From contig JAKISR010000026.1 of NCBI GenBank assembly GCA_021648465.1, positions 1 to 23,241 on the forward strand: a stretch of 23,241 bases of DNA. Direction: 5' to 3'. The stretch's first letter is position 1. Each line of letters starts with the position of its first letter. The position numbers and the translations under genes were made by a program. Shown here piece by piece: positions 7,985-14,739 of the stretch. The DNA is from Sulfurimonas sp. GTDB lineage: Bacteria; Campylobacterota; Campylobacteria; Campylobacterales; Sulfurimonadaceae. Under the pieces are notes generated by a model. The model was not told the DNA's origin. It ran no database searches and worked only from the letters and a program-made list of their open reading frames with translations.

Positions 7985-9979
7985 ATGTATATAAGCGAAG
8001 AAATTTTACAAAATAATTATCTTAGAAATCTAAAATACTTTGAAATAAATCATAAAAATGTATATTCAAAAATAACTGCTCTTGAGTCTGCCATTTCTCA
8101 AAATTTATACCAAAATAGATATGACCTAGTATATAAAGATACATATTTTGATATTATTGAGCTGCACTCAAGCAATTTTTTATATCAATCTAGCAGTATT
8201 GAATATGCTAAAACTGTTAGTAATAGTATAAATTACAAAAAAGATAGCAATCTTTTTAAAACCTATAAAGAATTTGAAATAAATAAAAATAAACTTCATG
8301 AATATGAAAATCATGGTATTGTCGAACATCACATAAATGGAATAGCCCCTATTTTAAACTATATAAATTCCAATAGTATCTCTATGCCTATGAATAAAAT
8401 TCATAAATTTATTTTTTTTGGTGTTGGAATAGGTAATCACATTACAGAAGTTGCCAATAAAATAAATTCTGATATATATTTTATAGTAGAAGATGATTTA
8501 GAGTTATTTAAATTATCTATGTTTATTACACCTTATTATAAATTAGCTAAAAAAAGTACACTTTTGTTTTCTGTATTTGATTCTAAAGATGAATTTAACA
8601 ATATTTCAGAAATTTTTTTAAATCTGGAGTTTTATCATAATCATTATCTAAAATATTTTATTATGCTAAATCATAGTGAAGAAAAATTAAAAGAATTTCA
8701 TATAAAAATCATATCTTTATCTCATAACCTTTTTTACTATAACAGTATTTTAGGACAATACTTACAACCTTTATATTATTTAAAAAATAATTTTAATTTT
8801 TTAAATATTTTAAAATCTCAAATTAATGATAATTTAGGCAATAAACCTGTTTTATTTTTATCTGCTGGTCCTTCACTTAAAAAAGATATAAAATGGGTGA
8901 AAGAAAATCAAAATAAATTTCTTATAGTTGCTCTTTCAGCCGTTCTTAGTATACTTGAAGATGAAAATATAATCCCTGACATAGTTACTCACCTAGATGG
9001 TTTTGAAATTGCCCAAATACATTTTAAAAAATTAAAATCATTAAAATTTTTAAAAAATACTACTTTTTTAATTTCTGCAAGAACAAATACAAATATTACA
9101 AATAAATTAAATAAAAAAAATATTTTCTTTTTTGAAAATGGAACGAACTATAAAAAAGAGCTTGGTAACTTATCTGCGCCTTGTGTTGGTTCAACTACAT
9201 TCTTACTTCTTTTAGCATTAGGTGTACAAAATATGTATCTTTTAGGACTGGATTTAGCACTAGATTCACAAACTGGAAAAAGTCATTCAGACGGACATGA
9301 GCTTCAAGAAGAAGTTGATTTGCAAAAAGTAGATGAGCATGAAGACAATATGGCCTTTAGAAATACAGCTATTAAAGCAGAAGGTAATTTTAAAAATACT
9401 GTATTTACTACTCCTGATTTCTCACTATCAGCTGAGTCAATAAATGCTACAACAGTTGGCTTTAAACAAAAATCACAAAATATATACAACCTTGGCGATG
9501 GTATTTTATTTAAAAATACACTACCAATAAAAATCAAAGAAATAAATTTAAAATCTTTACAAAATATAGATAAAAATAAATTAAAAATAAACTTGCTTAA
9601 TACATTTACACTAAATAGTACTGATTCTATGCAAGATGATGAGTTAAGGTTAATAAAAAAATATTGTAAATATTGTAAAAAGATTAAAAGAATTATTGAA
9701 ATACAACAAGATATAGCTTTTAACAATGAGAAAACATTCAATTCTTTACTGATTAATACTTATTCAAAATTAACTTATAAATTAAATGAACAAGTCCCTG
9801 ACTTAGCTTTAGTATATCAAGAATTTTTTAAATTAATATATCCATTTATTTTTGATTTTTTCAATATAAAAAATTTAAATGATAAAGAAAAGCATATGAA
9901 TGAAGTTAATAAGATACTATGCAAACAACTATTAAAGATAGTACAAAGTTATGAAGATGGTTTAAAAAAGTTTATCTAA
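7985..9979 (+). CDS. Motility accessory factor (Maf), flagellin glycosyltransferase, second copy
   Basis: A 664-residue Maf paralogue collinear with the upstream copy. It has FIFFGVGIGNHITEV and YFIVEDDLELFKLSMF in the N-terminal part and PVLFLSAGPSLKKDI at about residue 286, then PDIVTHLDG, SAPCVGSTTFLLL and YLLGLDLAL. The first glycine of the LGAGPS motif is Ser here (LSAGPS). C-terminal regions also match, both including the motif NIDKNKL and an ending with a KHMNEV/RHIKKI helix. The tandem arrangement indicates duplication followed by divergence, perhaps for different nonulosonates or different flagellin sites. It is the last gene before a hairpin terminator and faces the flagellin gene. 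The region is very AT-rich even for this window. Whether both copies are active cannot be judged here. Confidence 0.9.
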   Translation: MYISEEILQNNYLRNLKYFEINHKNVYSKITALESAISQNLYQNRYDLVYKDTYFDIIELHSSNFLYQSSSIEYAKTVSNSINYKKDSNLFKTYKEFEINKNKLHEYENHGIVEHHINGIAPILNYINSNSISMPMNKIHKFIFFGVGIGNHITEVANKINSDIYFIVEDDLELFKLSMFITPYYKLAKKSTLLFSVFDSKDEFNNISEIFLNLEFYHNHYLKYFIMLNHSEEKLKEFHIKIISLSHNLFYYNSILGQYLQPLYYLKNNFNFLNILKSQINDNLGNKPVLFLSAGPSLKKDIKWVKENQNKFLIVALSAVLSILEDENIIPDIVTHLDGFEIAQIHFKKLKSLKFLKNTTFLISARTNTNITNKLNKKNIFFFENGTNYKKELGNLSAPCVGSTTFLLLLALGVQNMYLLGLDLALDSQTGKSHSDGHELQEEVDLQKVDEHEDNMAFRNTAIKAEGNFKNTVFTTPDFSLSAESINATTVGFKQKSQNIYNLGDGILFKNTLPIKIKEINLKSLQNIDKNKLKINLLNTFTLNSTDSMQDDELRLIKKYCKYCKKIKRIIEIQQDIAFNNEKTFNSLLINTYSKLTYKLNEQVPDLALVYQEFFKLIYPFIFDFFNIKNLNDKEKHMNEVNKILCKQLLKIVQSYEDGLKKFI

Positions 9980-9985
9980 AAAATA

Positions 9986-10012
9986 TTTAAATGCCAAATT
10001 ATGGCATTTAAA
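9986..10012. terminator. Bidirectional hairpin terminator between maf operon and flagellin gene
   Basis: An 11-bp perfect inverted repeat, TTTAAATGCCA (9986-9996) and TGGCATTTAAA (10002-10012), with a 5-nt loop. On the minus strand it lies 13 nt past the flagellin stop codon and is followed by ATATTTTTTAG, a good U-tract, so it should terminate the flagellin message. On the plus strand it follows the second maf gene by 6 nt but lacks a long T-run, so it may be weaker in that direction. Confidence 0.8.
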
Positions 10013-10025
10013 TTAAAGACTATTA

Positions 10026-10874
10026 TTATTGTAACAATCTTAGTACATTTTGCTGAACAATATTAGCTTGACTCATTGCATAAGATCCAGATTGAGCTAA
10101 AATATTATGTTTAGCAAAATTTGCACTCTCTGCTGCAAAATCAACATCTCTAATATTTGACTCAGCTGCCGCAATATTTACTTGTGTAACAGAAATATTT
10201 CTAACTGTTGACTCTAATTTATTTTGAGACGCACCAATTGTCGCTCTTCTTCCATCTACCGCTTCAATCGCTGCATCCATTAAAGTAATAGTTGCTTCAG
10301 CTTGAACTTGTGTACTAACAACAATACCTGCACCAGATTGTCCAACTATACCTGTAACACTTGCTGAACCGAGAATGGTATCTTGTGTATCGTTAGCATA
10401 TGCACCAACATGAAATCTAAATGTACCAGTACCGGCTGCACCTGAACCACCTGAACCATTTAATACTTTTACACCATTAAATTTGGTAGTTGCGTTAATA
10501 TCACTAGCTTCTTCTACAAGTGCTTGAATCTCCTGAGAGATATAACCACGAGAAACAGTATCTTGTGTATCATTGGCTGCTTGAATAGCTAGTACTCTAA
10601 CTCTTTTCATAATATTACCATACTCTTCAAATGCACCATCTGCAGTTTGCAGTAAACCAATACCATCATTCGCATTTCTAATCGCTTGACCTAAGCCTTG
10701 AGATTGTGCTGATAGTTTATTTGCAATTGCAAGACCTGCTGAATCATCAGCCGCTTTATTGATACGCAAACCTGAACTAAGTGCCGATAGACTTTTATCA
10801 AGTCCAACATTATTCATTGTCGCATTCTTATGAGCGTTCATTGCCGCTATATTTGTGTTTATTCTAAATCCCAT
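10026..10874 (-). CDS. Flagellin, short form
   Basis: A 282-residue flagellin. The N-terminal D0/D1 region (MGFRINTNIAAMNAHKNA, LSSGLRINKAADDSAGLAI) and the C-terminal D1/D0 region (ESNIRDVDFAAESANF, ending NIVQQNVLRLLQ) are complete. The surface-exposed middle (about residues 140-200) is very short, so D2/D3 domains are nearly absent; full Campylobacter FlaA is about twice as long. No signal peptide is expected, because export uses the flagellar type III system. The motif ANDTQDT occurs twice, 60 codons apart. Ser/Thr residues in the middle segment are the likely acceptors for sugars added by the neighbouring Maf proteins. A strong ribosome binding site (AAAGGA) precedes the ATG. Whether this is the major or a minor filament subunit cannot be decided. 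Confidence 0.95.
   Translation of the reverse strand: MGFRINTNIAAMNAHKNATMNNVGLDKSLSALSSGLRINKAADDSAGLAIANKLSAQSQGLGQAIRNANDGIGLLQTADGAFEEYGNIMKRVRVLAIQAANDTQDTVSRGYISQEIQALVEEASDINATTKFNGVKVLNGSGGSGAAGTGTFRFHVGAYANDTQDTILGSASVTGIVGQSGAGIVVSTQVQAEATITLMDAAIEAVDGRRATIGASQNKLESTVRNISVTQVNIAAAESNIRDVDFAAESANFAKHNILAQSGSYAMSQANIVQQNVLRLLQ
10378..10571. repeat. Pair of 14-bp direct repeats inside the flagellin gene
   Basis: GTATCTTGTGTATC occurs at 10378-10391 and again at 10558-10571 on the plus strand, exactly 180 bp (60 codons) apart and in the same reading frame of the minus-strand flagellin gene. Each encodes the same protein motif, NDTQDT within ANDTQDT. Neighbouring bases are also similar. 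This may be a trace of internal gene conversion. Confidence 0.6.
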
Positions 10875-10880
10875 AATAAA

Positions 10881-10934
10881 TCCTTTTAGGGTAGAGCTTT
10901 TTGCTCTAAAATTTTCTCTCAGCTTCCTTGCTGA
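10881..10934 (-). promoter_or_regulatory. Flagellin mRNA leader with two hairpins and two CsrA-type ANGGA motifs
   Basis: Going 5' to 3' on the minus strand there is a hairpin TCAGC-AAGGAA-GCTGA (10934-10919) that presents AAGGA in its loop. Next comes a hairpin TAGAGC-AAAAA-GCTCTA (10908-10892). The Shine-Dalgarno AAAGGA (10886-10881) follows, 6-7 nt before the start codon, and also contains ANGGA. GGA in a hairpin loop plus a second GGA at the ribosome binding site is the classic arrangement for CsrA repression. In Campylobacter jejuni and Bacillus flagellin mRNAs this is relieved by FliW. CsrA and FliW genes are not in the window, so this is inference from structure. Confidence 0.55.
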
Positions 10935-10955
10935 TTTTTCTATTGTACATTTGAT

Positions 10956-10985
10956 AAATCGTCAATATATATAAAAAGTGTAATT
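10956..10985 (-). promoter_or_regulatory. Possible sigma-28 (FliA) promoter of the flagellin gene
   Basis: On the minus strand GACGATTT is centred on 10956-10962, about 82-89 nt upstream of the flagellin start codon. CGAT followed by an AT-rich trimer is the core of flagellar sigma-28 -10 boxes in Campylobacter and Helicobacter. The upstream box is poorly conserved; the expected region (about 10977-10985) reads TTACAC. No sigma-54 GG-N10-GC pair with flanking consensus was found. Confidence 0.4.
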
Positions 10986-11022
10986 ATTTTTAAATATTAT
11001 TTCTATGATTTAATAAATCTTC

Positions 11023-11040
11023 TTTTTTTTTTTTTTTTTT
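11023..11040. repeat. Homopolymer tract of 18 T (18 A on the minus strand)
   Basis: An uninterrupted T18 run occupies the middle of the 221-bp divergent gap between the flagellin gene and topA. It lies about 60 bp upstream of the presumed flagellin -10 box and 55 bp upstream of the topA start. Runs this long slip readily in replication and in other Campylobacterota intergenic poly-A/T tracts vary promoter output. The rest of the gap holds the flagellin leader and the topA promoter. Confidence 0.9.
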
Positions 11041-11069
11041 GCTACACTTCCAAAACTAAAACAAATTAC

Positions 11070-11080
11070 TATACTATACA
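11070..11080 (+). promoter_or_regulatory. Possible -10 box(es) of topA
   Basis: TATACT (11070-11075) and, sharing its last T, TATACA (11075-11080) lie 16-21 nt upstream of the topA start codon. Either would serve as a sigma-70 -10 box. No convincing -35 box is present at 16-18 bp spacing, which is common in this phylum. The AGGAAA ribosome binding site follows at 11085. Confidence 0.35.
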
Positions 11081-11095
11081 AAGTAGGAAAACTAT

Positions 11096-13324
11096 TTGAA
11101 TTTAATTATCGTCGAATCACCAGCAAAAGCTAGAACTATAAAAAACTTTTTAGGTAAAGATTATGAAGTTATCGCTTCTAAAGGTCATATAAGAGATTTA
11201 CCAAAATCTCGTTTTGGAATTACAATAGATGAAGAGACTAACCATCTTATACCTGCTTATAGTGTTGCAAAAGAAAACTCTGCAATTGTAAAAGAGATAA
11301 AAGCTTTAGCAAAAAAATCTAATACAATATATATCGCGACCGATGAGGATCGTGAGGGTGAAGCTATTGGATGGCATATTGCTCACGCTATAAAAAAAGA
11401 CCCAGAGGAACTTCCCCGCATAGTTTTTCATGAAATTACGAAAACAGCAATAAAGCATGCACTTGAAAATGCTCGTAAGATTGATATGAATATGGTAAAT
11501 GCTCAACAGGCTCGTCGCATGCTTGATCGTGTTGTTGGTTATAAACTTTCACCTCTTCTTAGCTCAAAGATTCAAAAAGGTCTCTCAGGTGGTCGTGTTC
11601 AATCATCAACTCTAAAACTTGTAGTTGATCGTGAAAGAGAGATAAAAGCATTTATTCCTGTTGAGTATTGGTCAATTGATACTCTCTTTAAAAAGGATAT
11701 AGAGGCAACTCTAACTCTACATAAAAGAGAGAAGCTCTCAAAACTCTCAATTGAAAATAAAGATAGTGCAGAATCTATCTATGCAAGTATAAAAGCAGAT
11801 AATTTTACTATCTCTAAAATAGAGACTAAAGAAAGAAAAAGCAAAACTCCTCCACCTTTTATGACCTCAACACTCCAGCAAACAGCTTCATCTAAATTAG
11901 GTTTTACTCCTAAAAAAACAATGATGGTAGCACAAGCTCTTTATGAAGGAGTAAAAACTCCAACTGGAACTTCTGGTGTGATAACTTATATGAGAACAGA
12001 TTCACTTAATTTAGCTGGTGAAGCAGTTACTGGTGTTCGTGGTGTCATTGAGAGTAGATTTGGTGCTAAATACCTACCAAAAGAGCCTAAAATTTATACT
12101 AAAAAATCAAAAGGTGCTCAAGAAGCTCACGAAGCTATCCGCCCTACAATGCTTCAGTTTACTCCAGAAGTTGCATCATCATTTCTAAAAGCAGACGAGA
12201 TTAAACTTTATCGCCTGATATATGAAAGATTTATGTCATGTCAAATGGAAGATGCTGTATTTGAGCAACAAAGTATCATTTTTACTGGAGCGGAAAATGA
12301 GTATAGAGCAAGTGGTAGAAAACTAACTTTTGCTGGTTTTTATGCTTTAACAGGAGCGGAAGATAAAGATAAACTTCTTCCAACTCTAAAAGAAGGTGAT
12401 AAAGCTGTCATACAAAGTGTTAAACCTGAGCAACATTTTACTGAACCACCAGCTCGTTATTCTGAAGCTGCACTTATTAAAAAGCTAGAAAGTGAAGGTG
12501 TTGGTCGACCATCTACATATGCTCCTACTATTGCAACTCTTAGTGGTCGAACATATGTAACTATTGAAAAAAAACAAATTATTCCAACTGAGATGGCATT
12601 TACTGTAACCGATATGCTTGAGAAAAATTTTGCAAATATTGTTGATATCTCTTTTACTGCAAATATGGAAGACAAACTTGATGAAGTATCTGAAGGAAAT
12701 ATTGATTGGCAAAAACTTTTAAGTGATTTTTACTTCCCTTTTATGGAGCAAATTGCAGAGGGTAAAGAGAAGATTGTCTCACTTAAGCTTGCTAAACCAT
12801 TAGGTCGTCCTTGTCCTAAATGTAATGAGGAGCTTCTTCTCCGCTCAGGTAGATTTGGAAATTTTATAGCATGTAGTGGTTTTCCAAAATGTAAATATAC
12901 TGAACAGGTTGACGCTGATGGGAACAAAGTTGAAACTGTAGTTGAGACAAGTGATGTTAAATGTAACAAATGTGGCAAAGATATGATTATTAAAAATGGT
13001 AGGAATGGTCAATTCTTAGCATGTAGTGATTATCCTGATTGTAAAAACACTAAAAGTATCGCGGTTGAGGAAAAAATTTCTGACACTCCATGTCCTGATT
13101 GTGCTGGTAAGGTTAGTCTTAAAAACTCAAGACGTGGTCCTTTTTGGGGATGTGAAAACTATCCTGATTGTAAATTTATCTCTAAGTTTGAGCCTACAAC
13201 TATTAAATGTAAAGAAAAAGGGTGCAAAAACGGTCTTTTAGCAGAACGAACTTATAGAAAAAAAGAAGTTTATGAATGTGTTAAGTGTAAAACTAAAACA
13301 CCTCGCGAAGTGGATAGTAAGTAA
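11096..13324 (+). CDS. topA: DNA topoisomerase I
   Basis: A 742-residue type IA topoisomerase that relaxes negative supercoils by cutting one strand. The Toprim domain starts at once with IVESPAKARTI and contains the acidic motif DEDREGEAIGWH near residue 83. The catalytic tyrosine is Tyr298 in GVITYMRTDSLNL. The C-terminus carries zinc-ribbon modules: CPKC...CSGFPKC, CNKC...CSDYPDC, CPDC...CENYPDC and a last divergent one, CKEKGC...CVKC. Three to four such fingers are usual for bacterial TopA. Translation starts at TTG 11096 with AGGAAA about 5 nt upstream; no better ATG exists before the Toprim motif. Downstream genes follow on the same strand after 42 nt. Confidence 0.97.
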   Translation: MNLIIVESPAKARTIKNFLGKDYEVIASKGHIRDLPKSRFGITIDEETNHLIPAYSVAKENSAIVKEIKALAKKSNTIYIATDEDREGEAIGWHIAHAIKKDPEELPRIVFHEITKTAIKHALENARKIDMNMVNAQQARRMLDRVVGYKLSPLLSSKIQKGLSGGRVQSSTLKLVVDREREIKAFIPVEYWSIDTLFKKDIEATLTLHKREKLSKLSIENKDSAESIYASIKADNFTISKIETKERKSKTPPPFMTSTLQQTASSKLGFTPKKTMMVAQALYEGVKTPTGTSGVITYMRTDSLNLAGEAVTGVRGVIESRFGAKYLPKEPKIYTKKSKGAQEAHEAIRPTMLQFTPEVASSFLKADEIKLYRLIYERFMSCQMEDAVFEQQSIIFTGAENEYRASGRKLTFAGFYALTGAEDKDKLLPTLKEGDKAVIQSVKPEQHFTEPPARYSEAALIKKLESEGVGRPSTYAPTIATLSGRTYVTIEKKQIIPTEMAFTVTDMLEKNFANIVDISFTANMEDKLDEVSEGNIDWQKLLSDFYFPFMEQIAEGKEKIVSLKLAKPLGRPCPKCNEELLLRSGRFGNFIACSGFPKCKYTEQVDADGNKVETVVETSDVKCNKCGKDMIIKNGRNGQFLACSDYPDCKNTKSIAVEEKISDTPCPDCAGKVSLKNSRRGPFWGCENYPDCKFISKFEPTTIKCKEKGCKNGLLAERTYRKKEVYECVKCKTKTPREVDSK

Positions 13325-13344
13325 AAAAATCAAAGTGGAGCTTT

Positions 13345-13380
13345 ATTCCAATTTGAGGAGACAAAATTGAAAATTGGAAT
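13345..13380 (+). promoter_or_regulatory. Hairpin framing the ribosome binding site and start codon of the phosphodiesterase gene
   Basis: A perfect 10-bp inverted repeat, ATTCCAATTT (13345-13354) and AAATTGGAAT (13371-13380), encloses a 16-nt loop. The loop holds the Shine-Dalgarno GAGGAG (13355-13360) and the TTG start (13367-13369). The 3' arm is the coding sequence for residues 2-5 of the protein. Such a structure could limit or time ribosome entry. The stem is AT-rich, so its stability, perhaps temperature-sensitive, needs to be calculated. Confidence 0.5.
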
Positions 13381-13891
13381 CATCTCAGATACTCATACTA
13401 AGGTTAAAAAAACATCAAGAGCTCTTGATGTTTTAATTAAAGATGGTGCAGAGTTTATTATACATGCAGGAGATATTGTTGAACTTGAAACCCTTGAGTT
13501 ACTTAAAAACTGTGGTTTAAAGTATATAGCAGTTTATGGAAACAATGATGCTCACTTAGCTCAGTACCATAACGACTATAACTTAGTTCAAGAACCATAC
13601 TTTTTTAAATTAGCAAATACAAAATTTAAACTCATGCATCTGCCTTTTTATATGTTGCCCGATGCAGATGTAATTATTTTTGGTCATACACATAACTTTG
13701 ACAGTGACTTTAAAGGTAATACACTTTTTTTAAATTCAGGTGAAGTATGTGCTAGAAGTAAGCCTATCTCAGAATGGGTAATGTTAGAAGTAAATAAAGA
13801 TGAATTTTTAGTTACTCACTATACTAAAGTCAATAAAAATGACAACATCAAACAAACTTACTATAAATACAAAAGAGAACATTGTGAATAA
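13367..13891 (+). CDS. YfcE-type metallophosphoesterase
   Basis: A 174-residue calcineurin-like phosphoesterase of the compact YfcE/MJ0936 family. All metal-binding motifs are visible: SDTH at residues 8-11, HAGD near 38-41, GNND near 63 (GNHD in many relatives) and GHTH near 110. These bind two divalent metals and hydrolyse phosphodiesters; the physiological substrate of the family is not settled. Translation starts at TTG 13367 with a strong GAGGAG ribosome binding site 6 nt upstream, inside a hairpin loop. The 3' end overlaps bioB by 8 nt (or by 53 nt if the earlier bioB start is used), so the two are probably co-translated, although no functional link to biotin is known. Confidence 0.9.
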   Translation: MKIGIISDTHTKVKKTSRALDVLIKDGAEFIIHAGDIVELETLELLKNCGLKYIAVYGNNDAHLAQYHNDYNLVQEPYFFKLANTKFKLMHLPFYMLPDADVIIFGHTHNFDSDFKGNTLFLNSGEVCARSKPISEWVMLEVNKDEFLVTHYTKVNKNDNIKQTYYKYKREHCE

Positions 13892-14729
13892 CGAGATATT
13901 TTTATGCTCTATATGTAATATAAATAGTGGAACATGTAAAGAAGATTGTAAATTTTGTTCACAAAGCGTAAGATATAAAGCAGATATAGATAGATACAAA
14001 CAAAAAGATATAAATGATATTATAAAAGAAGCTGTTTTATCTAGAGATAATGGAGCTTTAGGATTTTGTCTTGTAACAGCAGATAAAGGACTTGATGACA
14101 AAACTTTAGAATATGTTTGTAGTATTGCTAAAACCTTAACAAAAAAAGTACCAGAGTTGAGACTTATTGCTTGTAATGGAACGGCTACAATAGAGCAACT
14201 TATAACTTTAAAAAAATCAGGAATAAAAGCATATAATCATAATCTAGAGACTTCAAAAGAATTCTATCCTCAAATATGTACAACTCACTCTTGGAATGAA
14301 AGATATGCCACATGCCAAAATGTAAACAAAGCTGGTTTAGTTCTTATTAGTGGTGGCATATTTGGTCTTGGTGAAACTCAAGAAGATAGGATTTCTATGC
14401 TAAAATCACTCACTTTTCTTAATCCAACTTCAGTTCCTATAAATTTTTACCATCACAATGAGGCACTTGAACTTAAACCAAACTCGTTAACAACTGATGA
14501 AGCATTAGAACTTATAAAACTAACAAGAAAAACTATACCAAATGCCCAGCGTATTATGATTGCAGGTGGAAGAGAACTTATGTTTGGTAGTAGACAAAAT
14601 GAGATTTTTGAATATGGCGCTAACTCTATTGTTATAGGAAATTATTTAACAACTAATGGCAGGGTTATTAGTAAAGATTTAGATATGTTAAAATACCTAA
14701 ATTTAAAAGTTGCAAAAACTGTAAAATAA
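13884..14729 (+). CDS. bioB: Biotin synthase
   Basis: A radical SAM enzyme that inserts sulfur into dethiobiotin. The cluster motif CKEDCKFCSQSVRYKAD lies near the N-terminus, followed by GFCLVTADKGLD, LIACNGTA, YNHNLETS, TTHSWNERYATC and AGGREL. These contain the Cys and Arg residues expected to hold the second [2Fe-2S] cluster. At 281 residues it matches the short epsilonproteobacterial BioB. I chose GTG 13884 because it places NNEIFLCSICN at the N-terminus, as in relatives, and makes an 8-nt overlap GTGAATAA with the previous stop, a junction type seen at three other places in this window. An ATG at 13839 would add 15 poorly conserved residues and is the alternative. No other bio genes are in the window. 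Confidence 0.93.
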   Translation: MNNEIFLCSICNINSGTCKEDCKFCSQSVRYKADIDRYKQKDINDIIKEAVLSRDNGALGFCLVTADKGLDDKTLEYVCSIAKTLTKKVPELRLIACNGTATIEQLITLKKSGIKAYNHNLETSKEFYPQICTTHSWNERYATCQNVNKAGLVLISGGIFGLGETQEDRISMLKSLTFLNPTSVPINFYHHNEALELKPNSLTTDEALELIKLTRKTIPNAQRIMIAGGRELMFGSRQNEIFEYGANSIVIGNYLTTNGRVISKDLDMLKYLNLKVAKTVK

Positions 14730-14739
14730 AGGAGAGTGT

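Noticed and set aside
9304..9741. A 145-codon open frame on the minus strand inside the second maf gene
   Set aside because: It lies entirely antisense to a well-supported gene, is rich in Phe/Ser/Leu as expected from complementing Lys/Glu/Asn codons, and shows no family motif.
10875..10990. Sigma-54 promoter for the flagellin gene
   Set aside because: No TGGCAC-N5-TTGC-like pair (GG and GC 10 bp apart) is found on the minus strand in the leader. The CGATTT box suggests sigma-28 instead.
12457..12978. Several minus-strand frames of 70-80 codons inside topA
   Set aside because: They overlap one another and the conserved topA coding region, and have no motifs.
13808..14101. A 97-codon minus-strand frame across the phosphodiesterase/bioB junction
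   Set aside because: It is an antisense shadow of two recognised genes and has no recognisable domain or ribosome binding site.
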